From the NCBI GenBank assembly GCA_965224105.1, contig CBDCYH010000002.1, forward strand, positions 124,001 through 188,000: DNA of 64,000 nucleotides, read 5' to 3'. Positions 1 through 8,939 of the stretch are shown one piece after another; position 1 is the stretch's first letter, and each line of letters begins with the position of its first letter. Made by a program: the position numbers and the translations under genes. The DNA is from CBDCYH01 sp965224105 (GTDB lineage Bacteria; Bacteroidota; Rhodothermia; Rhodothermales; JABDKH01). The notes under the pieces were generated by a model, which ran no database searches, had not been told where the DNA came from, and saw only the letters and a list, made by a program, of their open reading frames with translations.

Positions 1-135
1 ATCAGTCGATGCGTTGTCGGCGATAACGATTTCGACATCCTGGATAGTTTGCGACAGAAGAGAGTCAAGTGCCTCCCTAAGGAACTTCTCGCCGTTGCGA
101 ATAGGGAGACCTATTGAAATGCGTGGAGGCGACAT
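1..135 (-). CDS. Glycosyltransferase family 2, N-terminal fragment (cut by window edge)
   Basis: Only the first 45 codons lie in the window; the gene continues past position 1. The visible part reads as the first beta-alpha-beta unit of a GT-A fold transferase: a beta strand with IGLPIRNGEKFL, then a helix with the LxxxLDSLLSQT pattern, then IVIADNASTD, the usual nucleotide-sugar binding edge of GT2 enzymes. The ATG at 135 is chosen because the GT-A fold starts right after it; the frame stays open upstream to a stop near 225 without a better start. It is the last visible gene of the minus-strand exopolysaccharide cluster and probably adds a sugar to the lipid-linked repeat unit on the cytoplasmic side. 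Donor and acceptor cannot be told from the fragment. Confidence 0.8.
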   Translation of the reverse strand, partial: MSPPRISIGLPIRNGEKFLREALDSLLSQTIQDVEIVIADNASTD

Positions 136-230
136 GCGCTCTTGGCGTGCAATGGATGATTTCAGAATGATATTGGAACTGCCCGTTCCAAACAAGTAGG
201 TGTAGTGTGGATCGACTGAAGCCGCCTAAC

Positions 231-1736
231 TCAATAGGCTCCCCTACCCCAGAAGACAGCCTTGATAGTCCTTACCAAAATTACGACGTCTAACCAAATA
301 GACCAGTTCTTCACGTAATAGCCATCATATCGCTCAAAACCCTCATTTCCGGTGTCGCTTCGCCCGGATACTTGCCACAGGCCTGTGACGCCGGGTCTCA
401 CACGGGTTCTCAGTTCGCCGATCCGGTCTGAAAGTTCCGACTGGTGATATCCTGGTAAAGGTCTCGGCCCTACGAGCGACATTTCACCTTTAAGGATATT
501 ATACAATTGCGGGATTTCATCGAGCGAGAATCTCCGCAGGAATTTGCCCATCGAGGTGATACGAGGGTCATTCCGAAGTTTGCGATACATTTCCCATTCG
601 TTGCGGAGCTGCTCGTCCCCATCGAGGCTTTGTCTTAACACCTCTTCCGCATTCGGTACCATGGTGCGAAGTTTCCACGTGTGGAACACCCTGCCACCAA
701 GTCCGATGCGCTCTTGACTATAAAAAGGATTCTCTCTGTCTTCTAACCACACGAGACCCGCAAGCAGCAGAGTCAACGGAGCCCACAGTGGAGCCGAAAC
801 AGTGGTAAGCAGAAAATCCATAAACCTTTTCGCAGATTGGGCTGCGGGTTTCAAAAGGTTGTTGGAGAGTTCAAGACCCAGAATACCGCCCATGTCCCTT
901 GACTCGACCCAAACGGAGGGAGCATCCAACATATTTGGGATCACAATTACCTTCCTGTATCGGCTCAATGGTCCATCCAGCAGCTCAATCAGGCGTTCCC
1001 TGGTTAGGTTGGTAATTGCCAATATCGCGACCGGAGTATTAGGGCAGATCACATCGGTTCCACCTATAACTCGAACACCATTTAGTTTAATTCCGTGAAA
1101 GTCGTCGTTGTCATCCAGAATACAATGAGGAATGAATCCGAGACCTCTTTCCATTCTAAGAACATCCAGTACGTGCAATCCCGTTATTCCCGCTCCGTAG
1201 ATAGCACAAGGTACACCCCAAAAACCCTGTCGAATCAAAAACATTTTGACTCGAGATCGAACCAGAGGAAGCAATGGAATTGCTGCTACAGCAGAAAGAA
1301 AGAAGGTCAACCTGCTTGTATCCTTGGCGTTCAGGCTTACCAGAAGAAGGACGGCAAGTGACGCGTAGACGATACACAGAACCATCGTTGTCCTCCGTAG
1401 CTCCTCCACTACCCCAAGACCCCAACCCGGATACAGGTTTGCGAACCAGGCACCAATAGACCAAGTGGCGAAAATGTACAACGCCCACTTGAGGTCAAGG
1501 ATTTCGCCAGCGAAATAGTAACGGACGGCAACGGCGAGTGAGATCGAAATAATTAGTGCAACGATATCACCGAGTGCCAGATATAGACCGTTAAGGAGAC
1601 TCCTGGGTCCGTATACTGATTCCGATGCATGGGGGAGCGTTTTCGACACCCCCTGCCGCTCCGGTGTGTCCCGATCTGAAACAGTTGTGCCCGTTTCTGG
1701 CTCGCCAGGGGTCAATTGATTTGCCTGAATCTCCAT
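231..1736 (-). CDS. WbaP/WcaJ-type polyprenyl-phosphate sugar-1-phosphate transferase
   Basis: Initiating enzyme of exopolysaccharide assembly: it moves a sugar-1-phosphate from a UDP-sugar to undecaprenyl phosphate at the inner membrane. The N-terminal part has several hydrophobic segments and a central Rossmann-like CoA-binding-type region (AIYGAGITG). The last 200 residues are the bacterial sugar transferase domain: a membrane-inserted helix after KRFMDFLL, then ERIGLGGRVFHTWKLRTM, the catalytic-loop region SLDEIPQLYNILKGEMSLVG followed by PRP, and RPGVTGLWQVSGRSD. The C-terminus is hydrophobic and ends GRGAY, as usual. The frame is open from 1793, but ATG 1736 is preferred; no clear Shine-Dalgarno separates the options. 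It lies 135 bp after wecG. Which sugar is used (galactose, glucose or another) is not visible. Confidence 0.93.
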   Translation of the reverse strand: MEIQANQLTPGEPETGTTVSDRDTPERQGVSKTLPHASESVYGPRSLLNGLYLALGDIVALIISISLAVAVRYYFAGEILDLKWALYIFATWSIGAWFANLYPGWGLGVVEELRRTTMVLCIVYASLAVLLLVSLNAKDTSRLTFFLSAVAAIPLLPLVRSRVKMFLIRQGFWGVPCAIYGAGITGLHVLDVLRMERGLGFIPHCILDDNDDFHGIKLNGVRVIGGTDVICPNTPVAILAITNLTRERLIELLDGPLSRYRKVIVIPNMLDAPSVWVESRDMGGILGLELSNNLLKPAAQSAKRFMDFLLTTVSAPLWAPLTLLLAGLVWLEDRENPFYSQERIGLGGRVFHTWKLRTMVPNAEEVLRQSLDGDEQLRNEWEMYRKLRNDPRITSMGKFLRRFSLDEIPQLYNILKGEMSLVGPRPLPGYHQSELSDRIGELRTRVRPGVTGLWQVSGRSDTGNEGFERYDGYYVKNWSIWLDVVILVRTIKAVFWGRGAY

Positions 1737-1871
1737 TCTTGATACTACATAGGGCATACTACGAGATGGGCACGAACCGTGCCAGAACGCCACTACAACG
1801 GGAGCCGGTATTCGTAATTCTGCCGTAAACCTACAAAAAATAGCTATTAGGATCTACACGAGGGTGTCGCC

Positions 1872-2678
1872 CTAACCATACGATAGGATGGGTTCATCGC
1901 CCCGTGGGCCAGGCGTCTGAAATGTGTGAGGACTTCTGGATTGACGAGACAGAGACCACAGAAATTTGGGATTCAGGAAAATGTAGCGTTTCCAAAGTCT
2001 TCGCGGTTCCTGAGCAAGTCGAAACAGCCACTCAAGGCCCTTGTCCTGCATCCACTTTGGCGCTTGGGGGAGAGTGCCTGCGTGGAAATCGAACGCAGCT
2101 CCGATAGCTATTAGCGGCATTCGAAGAGCATCACGATATTCATAAGCCCAAACCTCCTGGCGGGGACATCCGAGTCCGACCAATACTATTCGAGCGCCGC
2201 TGGCCTTGATCCTGTTGATCACGTCCTTGCGTTCATCGGCATTTATCCGCCGAAATTTTGATGGTTCCATCCCAGAAATTCGAAGTCCCGGATATTTCGT
2301 CAACAGATTCGACGCAAGTAAATCCAGTGTTTCCTGTTTAGAACCGTACAAATAAATCGGGAGGTCGTTCTCGGCCGCAGCCTCGATTATCCGAAGAGTA
2401 AGATTGGGCCCATACACGCGGTCCGGAAGATCTATGCCGTGTAGCCACTTCAGCGCCCACCTCACTGGCTGCCCGTCTGGGACAACCAAGTCGAGACCAT
2501 TTAAGCGTCTTCTGTGCACTTCATCCTCAAAACCGGTCATGACCCCGTGAACAGCAAGCGCACTCACGCTGCAAGGTTTACCGGCCTTCGCCGACTTGAT
2601 GACACGCTGAGTCGCGAACTCATAATCCACCCCGTGGATGTTGATTCCGAGAACCGAGTATTTGCCCTTGTTGATCAT
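1872..2678 (-). CDS. WecG/TagA/CpsF family glycosyltransferase (GT26)
   Basis: Membrane-associated inverting transferase that adds a second sugar, typically N-acetylmannosamine or a uronic acid form, to a polyprenyl-diphosphate-linked first sugar. Seen: the conserved PDGQPVRWAL motif near residue 70, the GPNLTLRIIE helix, the IYLYGSKQET strand-loop, VLVGLGCPRQEVW and the IAIGAAFDFHAGTLPQAP signature, then the C-terminal EWLFRLAQEPRRLWKRY tail that binds the membrane. Length (268 residues) fits the family. Its ATG at 2678 overlaps the stop of the epimerase gene by 4 bp (ATGA), so the two are likely translationally coupled. With the WbaP-type enzyme next door it would build the lipid-linked disaccharide start of the repeat unit. 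Substrates are inferred from the family. Confidence 0.93.
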   Translation of the reverse strand: MINKGKYSVLGINIHGVDYEFATQRVIKSAKAGKPCSVSALAVHGVMTGFEDEVHRRRLNGLDLVVPDGQPVRWALKWLHGIDLPDRVYGPNLTLRIIEAAAENDLPIYLYGSKQETLDLLASNLLTKYPGLRISGMEPSKFRRINADERKDVINRIKASGARIVLVGLGCPRQEVWAYEYRDALRMPLIAIGAAFDFHAGTLPQAPKWMQDKGLEWLFRLAQEPRRLWKRYIFLNPKFLWSLSRQSRSPHTFQTPGPRGDEPILSYG

Positions 2679-3748
2679 GCCCCAACGGTAGCCCAGCGAT
2701 CAACGTTGAACTCGTAAATCTCCTTCAAAATAGCAGGGACGTCGTAGGTGATATCCCAGTCTGGGTAATGGGTTTTGAACTTGGAGAGATCGGAGACATA
2801 CCAGATATGGTCTCCGATGCGGTTCGCCTCCTCGTATGTGAAATCAAGCTGTTGATCTGAAATACTTTCACAAAGGTCGATCGCTTCAAGCATAGAACAG
2901 TTGCTCTGTCGGCCGCCGCCAATATTATAAACTTCTCCGACTCGAGGTGCCTCGTAAAATGCATTAAAAGCGGCAATCAGATCGGCTGAGTGAATATTGT
3001 CACGCACCTGCTTGCCTTTGTATCCAAAAATCGAGTACGGCGTACCGGTCACCGTACACCGCATCAAATAAGCCAGGAACCCGTGCAGTTGTGTTCCAGA
3101 GTGACTCGGCCCTGTTAAGCAGCCACCTCGGAAGGATCCAGTCTTCATTCCAAAGTACTTGCCATATTCTTGTACAAGAACGTCGGCCGCGACTTTTGAA
3201 GCTCCAAATAGAGAGTGCTTCGACTGATCGATAGACAGATCCTCTGAGATTCCATTATAGTATCGATGAGATCTATCGATTTCCCATCGTTTTTCTAACT
3301 CCACCAGGGGCAAGTGGTTTGGCGAGTCTCCATACACTTTGTTAGTTGAAGTGAAGATAAACGCAGCCTCTGGCGCATGAAGTCGAGTCGCCTCCAAAAG
3401 ATTTAGGGTTCCATTGGCGTTAACGGTGAAATCCGTTATAGGCTCACGAGCCGCCCAGTCATGCGACGGCTGAGCAGCGGTGTGAACAACAAGAGTAATA
3501 TCGCTCCCGTACTTCTTGAAGAGCTTCGCGACCGCCTCAAAATCTCTAATGTCGAAGGACTCATGAATGTAGCCGGCGAGATCATCTTCAAGCCGTTTGC
3601 GATTCCACTCTGTAGAGGCTTCGTCTCCGAAGAACCTCTTTCGCATGTCGTTATCGATTCCGACAACAGTAAGACCCTTCTTCGAAAAAAACCTGACAGC
3701 CTCGGATCCGATTAACCCAGCAGATCCAGTGATAATTGCCACACTCAT
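2675..3748 (-). CDS. NAD-dependent SDR epimerase/dehydratase (CDP-paratose 2-epimerase-like)
   Basis: Extended short-chain dehydrogenase that would make a nucleotide-sugar precursor for the polysaccharide. The N-terminus has the Rossmann NAD motif (TGSAGLIGSEAV) and an acidic residue after the second strand (GIDND). FTSTNKVYGD and FGASKVAADVLVQEY follow, the layout of tyvelose/CDP-paratose 2-epimerases. The catalytic YxxxK is read here as FxxxK: the usual tyrosine is phenylalanine in FGASK. The rest of the fold (GGCLTGPSHSGTQ, GKQVRDNIHSADL, YNIGGG) is intact, so this is not a decayed gene. An AAGGAG lies 22-28 nt upstream of the ATG, too far to be an ordinary ribosome binding site. The gene overlaps wecG by 4 bp. 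The real substrate is unknown; UDP- or CDP-sugars are equally possible. Confidence 0.85.
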   Translation of the reverse strand: MSVAIITGSAGLIGSEAVRFFSKKGLTVVGIDNDMRKRFFGDEASTEWNRKRLEDDLAGYIHESFDIRDFEAVAKLFKKYGSDITLVVHTAAQPSHDWAAREPITDFTVNANGTLNLLEATRLHAPEAAFIFTSTNKVYGDSPNHLPLVELEKRWEIDRSHRYYNGISEDLSIDQSKHSLFGASKVAADVLVQEYGKYFGMKTGSFRGGCLTGPSHSGTQLHGFLAYLMRCTVTGTPYSIFGYKGKQVRDNIHSADLIAAFNAFYEAPRVGEVYNIGGGRQSNCSMLEAIDLCESISDQQLDFTYEEANRIGDHIWYVSDLSKFKTHYPDWDITYDVPAILKEIYEFNVDRWATVGA

Positions 3749-3854
3749 AAGTAGTCGCCCTGTTAACTGTTAATATCTCCTTGCCTCAGCCCTTGGACGC
3801 GTCCTGATTGAGGATTGAGTATTCCCTTTTTGAGATAATAATTACCCTGCACCC

Positions 3855-3892
3855 TCAAAAAAACAACCAAATTGAGCCGATAAAGTTATCGG
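3855..3892 (-). terminator. Possible weak terminator downstream of the first beta-helix gene
   Basis: On the minus strand CCGATA, loop ACTT, TATCGG (3877-3892) is followed about 13 nt later by a run of seven T (complement of the A-run near 3857-3863). The gap between stem and T-run is longer than in a standard intrinsic terminator, so it may only attenuate. It lies in the 250-bp gap between the beta-helix gene and the epimerase gene. Confidence 0.3.
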
Positions 3893-3998
3893 ATGGGGAA
3901 TGATAATTTACAGGGCGAATCTTTCAAGTCCCATGCCACCTTTGGACAAGCAAGAATCGCAATATATGGTCCATCTTGGGACCTGCTCGATTGCTTAC

Positions 3999-6275
3999 CT
4001 ATTTCAACAAAATCATTGAGCCCTTGTCGAAAACTACTCCATTGCCCGTTTCGGCAGTTACGCGATAGAAATAGTTCCCGGAGGGGAGATCTTTTGCGTC
4101 TACAATGACCTGTCGGCCAAAGCCAGCTACAACCAGGCGAGGTTCGATTGCCATCATCTCCCTCCCGGCCATATCATAAACGGAAACGGACACAAAGGCA
4201 TTCTCCATCAAGTCGAAACGGATTGCAGTGGTAGGATTAAATGGATTCGGATAGTTGCCCTGGACGGAGATAGTCCTCGGCAATTCCCCTCTTTCAATGG
4301 TGGAACCCGGCTCCATTTGGCTGTACGAGAGTGAAATGTTTTTTACTTTGAAACCTGGACTCCGTGATCCCTCCCTGCTTGCAACTGCAAATTCGATCTC
4401 GTTTGATCCGGAAATAATTTCTCCCAGGTCAACCGCAATTGAGTCACGCCTCCACTGTCCGTCGGACATAACGGTTCGCGGAAGTGGAACAAACAAACCG
4501 TTTACCTTCATCTCCACCTCGTTGAGGCTGTTGACGTCGAAAATTTCGAACCTAATCATTACGCTCTCCGCACCGGACGAAGAACCTCCTACCTCGCGTG
4601 CGACTTTCTCCGAGCGACCAGGTCTCTCACCCATCAAGGAGATTTCCTCCTTCCTTTTGGCACTACTGATCTTGCACTCAATATTTGGTTCAATCGACTC
4701 GAAAGAGGAGTTTCTATCCTGAGTGGTTGAAGCACGCCATTGAGCAAGGTCGAGGTCGTTGTATTTTGGAAATCCGAATACCTCCGACCGATTAGCGTGG
4801 TAGAACCTGTTGTAATCAGATTTCAAACTGGCGACAATCCTGTCCCAATCGGCACCATCAAGACTTGTGTCTATCAAAGTTGGACCCTTCGCATACTGTG
4901 CATGGAATACCCCACCAACAAATATATTGTTGGTTACAGTCCAGTCCTGCGTGCGAAGGATAATGTCTTTACCCGTTTGGAAATCGTAGATCTCCCGTGA
5001 CTTCTTCCCCCTAAAATGGAGTTGGCTATCGTTTGTCTCCACATTGGTCCCGTTGGCATTCTTATAAAACAAGTTGCCGTCCAGCGTGATTTTCTCCGAA
5101 TAGGTGGTAAGTATACCTGAGCGGCTATTGTTGCAGAAAACGCTATTCTTGACGGTAATCGGACCCTGATTGGCTTCTATCCACATGCCGTCCGAATAGT
5201 TATCGCGAACTTCAACTTGATCAAGCAGGATGTTTTCCATGTCAAAATCGAGCCACAAGCCGCGACTCTTATTCCCAATCGCTTTGTGCCGTCTAATTAC
5301 AAGATCGTGGGTGCTCTCCAACTTGTTCCCAACATCCCAACGGCGCCAATCCCCCCAGTCTCCCCTCCAATTGTTATAAGAGGTCTCGTTGTCCAACGCT
5401 GTCATACCCTGAACTCTCCAGGTATTCCAACCATCGGCACCGTTGTTGTTCATAAGGGTGTTCTTAACAAGGACATTTTCAGATTCACCGAAGAAGAGTC
5501 CGTAGCCATTGTTCAGACGGAAGTTGCACTTCTCTACCGTGATGTTTTTGGAGTCGACGACCCTAAAGGCAGACCACCATCCTCCTTTTCGTTCCGTTGC
5601 AGCATGCTGAAATGTTATTCCCGTCACGGTCGTGTTGTAGATACTCCTCTGGTCCCACAGGACCTCACGCATTCCTACCTCAACTTTCGCTTGCGAGATA
5701 TCTTGTCCATTGGTTGGTTTCAGATACACTTTGTCCTGCGACCCATCGACGAAATATGTACCCTCTTTCAGGTCGGATAGCGATAACACCTGGCGTTGCA
5801 GCTCACCGTCTACGAAGAATATCTCCCGTCGAAGGTGCAGCTCTGCTGAAGCATCGTTCCAATCGTAAGGCCAGTCATGAACAAATCTATCTCCGTCTGC
5901 CGTCCAACCTGTCCAAACGTCTGATCCAGATACAACAACCTTTCCGTTGTCTCGGGCCTCGAAGGAGATCTTTGTTTTGTAATTCGGATTCTTGCTAACG
6001 TGTGTATAGCCGTTCATTTCAATCGACTCCCGGTAGGTACCGGCACCAATAACGACTCTTGTGCTCAAACCCTCTTTCATATGTGATACAGCCAACGTTA
6101 CAGCTGCCCCGATGGTAAGCAGAGGTTTGTCGCTTGTGCCTGAATTTTGATCTGAGGCAGACGAATGGCTGCGATCAACGACAAGAGTCCGGTCGAAAGA
6201 CTGCGATTCGGCGGGACGAACAAATAGGAACAAATGTAGTGCGATCAACGCGCACATGTAAGAGCGAGTCATCAT
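3999..6275 (-). CDS. Exported right-handed parallel beta-helix protein with C-terminal sorting domain
   Basis: Secreted, likely carbohydrate-active protein. A signal peptide (hydrophobic CALIALHLFLFV, cleavage after AES-Q) follows the start. The open frame reaches 6302, but ATG 6275 has an AAGGAGT ribosome site 6 nt upstream, which decides the start. The N-terminal segment has the DUF1565-like pattern (LLTIGAAVTLA, GTYRESIEMNGY) seen in pectate-lyase-fold proteins. The middle 300 residues are repeated beta-helix coils rich in N and G (VEKCNFRLNNGYGLFF, VKNTLMNNNGADGW, VKNSVFCNNSRSG). A jelly-roll-like segment comes next, and the last 80 residues are a sorting module starting YPNPFNPTTAIRFDL and ending KGSMILLK. 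A lyase or epimerase acting on the cluster's own polymer is inferred only. Its upstream neighbour in the cluster is a paralogue without the sorting domain. Confidence 0.85.
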   Translation of the reverse strand: MMTRSYMCALIALHLFLFVRPAESQSFDRTLVVDRSHSSASDQNSGTSDKPLLTIGAAVTLAVSHMKEGLSTRVVIGAGTYRESIEMNGYTHVSKNPNYKTKISFEARDNGKVVVSGSDVWTGWTADGDRFVHDWPYDWNDASAELHLRREIFFVDGELQRQVLSLSDLKEGTYFVDGSQDKVYLKPTNGQDISQAKVEVGMREVLWDQRSIYNTTVTGITFQHAATERKGGWWSAFRVVDSKNITVEKCNFRLNNGYGLFFGESENVLVKNTLMNNNGADGWNTWRVQGMTALDNETSYNNWRGDWGDWRRWDVGNKLESTHDLVIRRHKAIGNKSRGLWLDFDMENILLDQVEVRDNYSDGMWIEANQGPITVKNSVFCNNSRSGILTTYSEKITLDGNLFYKNANGTNVETNDSQLHFRGKKSREIYDFQTGKDIILRTQDWTVTNNIFVGGVFHAQYAKGPTLIDTSLDGADWDRIVASLKSDYNRFYHANRSEVFGFPKYNDLDLAQWRASTTQDRNSSFESIEPNIECKISSAKRKEEISLMGERPGRSEKVAREVGGSSSGAESVMIRFEIFDVNSLNEVEMKVNGLFVPLPRTVMSDGQWRRDSIAVDLGEIISGSNEIEFAVASREGSRSPGFKVKNISLSYSQMEPGSTIERGELPRTISVQGNYPNPFNPTTAIRFDLMENAFVSVSVYDMAGREMMAIEPRLVVAGFGRQVIVDAKDLPSGNYFYRVTAETGNGVVFDKGSMILLK

Positions 6276-6280
6276 ATCGA

Positions 6281-6287
6281 ACTCCTT
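6281..6287 (-). promoter_or_regulatory. Shine-Dalgarno site that fixes the beta-helix gene start
   Basis: On the minus strand AAGGAGT stands 5-6 nt before ATG 6275, while the upstream in-frame codon at 6302 lacks such a site and would put charged residues before the signal peptide. It shows that at least some genes here use strong anti-16S pairing. Confidence 0.7.
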
Positions 6288-6384
6288 GATAGATGCCCTC
6301 ACCTGGCAGAATTAGCGCAACAGCGCATCCCGCAGAACGATAGAAATCGCCTTGGTGTGGTGGATTAATGATTAGCTATGTGTT

Positions 6385-6407
6385 GAAAAACAGACGGGAA
6401 GGTCTGT
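6385..6407 (-). terminator. Intrinsic terminator after the second beta-helix gene
   Basis: Minus-strand reading gives ACAGAC, loop CTTCCC, GTCTGT and then TTTTC. The six-pair stem with T-run sits about 130 nt after the stop of the gene ending at 6536, inside the 260-bp gap before the next cluster gene. It suggests that the promoter-proximal half of the cluster (from wzc) ends here or is attenuated, and that the genes below 6300 may have their own promoter. Confidence 0.5.
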
Positions 6408-6535
6408 ATTGTCCTCATCGACTACATTGCAAATCACTTAAGAAGTGCCCTACTCAAGGTGCCAAATCGTACGATTAAGTCCCCCCAATCGACGCAGACC
6501 AAGCCTGAGCAACCCATTTTCAGGTTTGGCGAACG

Positions 6536-8128
6536 CTACGGCGAACAGTTCGACTCCCGATTCGCAAACGTGGAGTTGCTATCTAGACCCGATTGAGCCT
6601 GCCAGGTTTCGAAGCCTATGCCTCGTTGCCAGTCAAACCTTCGAATCGCGGATCGCGGCAGCATGAAGGCTCTATTATTCGGGTGCAAGAACGTATTGTT
6701 CGAGAACGAAGAGCTCCGGACAGCAATCTCCCAGTCACCCTTGGGAAGGGTCGTGCCCACAACACCACGACCTCCCGCAAATATCGTATTAGCAACTGTC
6801 CAATCCTGCACCCGCAAGTGAAGTCTGTCTTTGGTGACGTGATCCTGCACTCTTCTTGTTCCTTTGCCACCCAGCATCAGTTGATATTTCTGATTGTCAA
6901 TAAATCGACTGTTGGATACGGTCACCTTTTCAGCAAAGGTAGTTTTCAAACCATCTCCCCCGTTCGAGCAAACGACGGCATGATTAATAGTGACAGGGCC
7001 CTGCGACGCCTCCACCCATATTCCATCTCCGAGGTTATCGGCTATGTAGACGTCTTCGACCAGTACATCGGTCATATCGTAATCAAGCCACAGCCCCCTA
7101 CTAAAATTTCCTACAGACCTGTGGTTACGGATCACCAAACCATGAGTGCTTTCAAGTTTGTTACCTACCGACCAACCGTGAAACCCGCCAAGGTGCCCTC
7201 GCCAGTTGTTGAACGACGTTTCAGTGTCAATCAGCTCCAAATTAATTACGCGCCACGAACCCCAACCATCCCATCCGTTGTTGTTCATCGTTGTCCGCGA
7301 AACATGCGCATTCACCGTTTCGATAAAAACGAGCCCTCGACCATTATTCCAGCTGATACTTGAATCTTCTAGCCGGAAATTGTTGGACCCGATAATGCGG
7401 ACAGCCGCGGTGGCACTTTTCCACGGACTTGCTGCTTTCTCGAAATTGACTCCTCTCAAGGTAACGTTCCACTCATGCTGCTGATTCCAGAGGATGTCTC
7501 GTACCGCTACCTCTACCAGGGCATTTGGAAGATCCACATCCGATCGAACATATAGCAGATCCTCGGCCTCATCAACGAAGAAGGTGCCTTCATCCAATGC
7601 CCGTTTGGTCAAGACCTGCCGCAAATGCTCCGAATTGACAAACACCATCTCGCGCCTGAGCACGATGTCTTCCACATCACGATCCTGTTTCCAGGGATTT
7701 TCTTTCACTCCCCAGTTATGCTGCCACCGACTTGTATACAAGCCGTCGCCAACATTTTGCCAGTTGGAAATGATGTCGGCTCCCGAAACCACCACAGATC
7801 CAGGCTCAACTGCCTCGACGACAATCGTCTCATCGTTATCTGGCTGATTATTTTTCCAATTGGTCCAGCCAAAATCAATCTTCTCTCGATAGACTCCAGG
7901 CTGAACAAGTACTCGAGTAGAAACTCCACTTTTCTTGAAGTTCATAGCCAACTGCATGGCTTCATTAATGGACCTTAAGGGTCGAGTCGCACTACCGGGA
8001 TCGCCGCTCGGGACTCCATTGTAATTAACTGACACATGGATCACACGCTCATCACGCACGGTTTCATCCCAACAAAGTGATGCTAAAGCAAAGAATACTA
8101 CTGCAACGTACTTGACAAAAGTTATCAT
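6536..8128 (-). CDS. Exported right-handed parallel beta-helix protein (paralogue, no sorting domain)
   Basis: Paralogue of the protein at 3999-6275, aligned along most of its length: both have the N-terminal RSINEAMQLAM-type helix, the GVYREKIDF strand, VVVSGADIISNWQ, a RREMVFVNSEHLRQVL segment and the same coil series (NNNGWDGWGSWRVINLELID, SVGNKLESTHGLVIRNHRS, GLWLDYDMTDVLVEDVY). A signal peptide follows the ATG (KYVAVVFFALASL). It stops at about residue 530 after the helix and has neither the jelly-roll segment nor the sorting module, so it would be released or periplasmic rather than anchored at the surface. Its ATG is one base after the stop of the deacetylase gene, so the two are coupled. 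Polysaccharide lyase or epimerase activity is plausible but no catalytic residues can be named. Confidence 0.83.
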   Translation of the reverse strand: MITFVKYVAVVFFALASLCWDETVRDERVIHVSVNYNGVPSGDPGSATRPLRSINEAMQLAMNFKKSGVSTRVLVQPGVYREKIDFGWTNWKNNQPDNDETIVVEAVEPGSVVVSGADIISNWQNVGDGLYTSRWQHNWGVKENPWKQDRDVEDIVLRREMVFVNSEHLRQVLTKRALDEGTFFVDEAEDLLYVRSDVDLPNALVEVAVRDILWNQQHEWNVTLRGVNFEKAASPWKSATAAVRIIGSNNFRLEDSSISWNNGRGLVFIETVNAHVSRTTMNNNGWDGWGSWRVINLELIDTETSFNNWRGHLGGFHGWSVGNKLESTHGLVIRNHRSVGNFSRGLWLDYDMTDVLVEDVYIADNLGDGIWVEASQGPVTINHAVVCSNGGDGLKTTFAEKVTVSNSRFIDNQKYQLMLGGKGTRRVQDHVTKDRLHLRVQDWTVANTIFAGGRGVVGTTLPKGDWEIAVRSSSFSNNTFLHPNNRAFMLPRSAIRRFDWQRGIGFETWQAQSGLDSNSTFANRESNCSP

Positions 8129-8129
8129 A

Positions 8130-8939
8130 CTATCCTACGCCGCTCCTACCAGTGACACGTTCGAACCAACTGCCATCAATCATAGTGTTCATTAAGTTGT
8201 AGTCGAAGGGTTTTTCAAAGTGCCACACGGACCTATGGATCTGAGATTTTGATTGGCCTGCATGCTGCATACCCGGGGTTGCGTCCGCGACGGTTTCAAA
8301 TCCGTTTGCAAGACAAAACTGCCGGAGTTCGGTGCTAAAATTTCGGCGCATTCCGAAGGGAAAAGAAAAATCCACGACCGACTGGCCGGTGATCTCCTCG
8401 AGCACGCTTTTGCTCCTGAGGATCTCGTCTGCTGCCTGTTTGAAAGGGATTGACCCGAGATCATAGTGAAGGTGTGTGTGCGCGCCGATGGAATGACCCG
8501 CACTAGCCAGATCGACAAGCTGGGTAGTACTTAGAGTGATCCTCTCGCCATGATAGTTAAGCCGGTTAAAATATTCGGCTTGAATGTTCTGGCTCGAGGT
8601 ATCAGAAAAAACTCCAGAGTTTGTATAAAAAGTTGCTGACACCGCGAGTTGCTCCAACACCGGAATCAAGTCGTGCCAGGACCGGTAATTGTCGTCAAAA
8701 CTGATGAAGAGGCGCTTCCCGTTCCCATCCACAAATTCTCTCGGCGGGACACACCTGTATCCGAGACGCAGAAAATGCGATATCACTGTTATGAGATCTC
8801 CATGCTCTTCGGATGAGAGTGCGTGAAAATAGATCCCAATTTGGTCTGGCAGACCTTTGTTTAATAATACTCGGTGTCCTCCTCGGATGATCGCTTGGAC
8901 AAGACGTTTAGGCCGCATTGTTACCGCGAATTGATTCAT
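8130..8939 (-). CDS. Polysaccharide deacetylase (NodB-like, CE4)
   Basis: Metal-dependent de-N- or de-O-acetylase acting on sugars of the polymer. The CE4 motifs are in order: FISFDDNYRSWHDL near residue 95 (motif 1, with N in place of the usual G of TFDDG), HSIGAHTHLHYDL near 150 (motif 2, the two metal histidines H-xxx-H), and VVDFSFPFGMRRN near 195 (motif 3). No signal peptide is seen, so it may act in the cytoplasm on lipid-linked intermediates or be exported in another way. The 5' end overlaps the preceding GT4 gene by 32 bp; an internal ATG at 8918 would shorten the overlap to 11 bp. The substitution in motif 1 keeps both aspartates, so activity is expected. Confidence 0.88.
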   Translation of the reverse strand: MNQFAVTMRPKRLVQAIIRGGHRVLLNKGLPDQIGIYFHALSSEEHGDLITVISHFLRLGYRCVPPREFVDGNGKRLFISFDDNYRSWHDLIPVLEQLAVSATFYTNSGVFSDTSSQNIQAEYFNRLNYHGERITLSTTQLVDLASAGHSIGAHTHLHYDLGSIPFKQAADEILRSKSVLEEITGQSVVDFSFPFGMRRNFSTELRQFCLANGFETVADATPGMQHAGQSKSQIHRSVWHFEKPFDYNLMNTMIDGSWFERVTGRSGVG

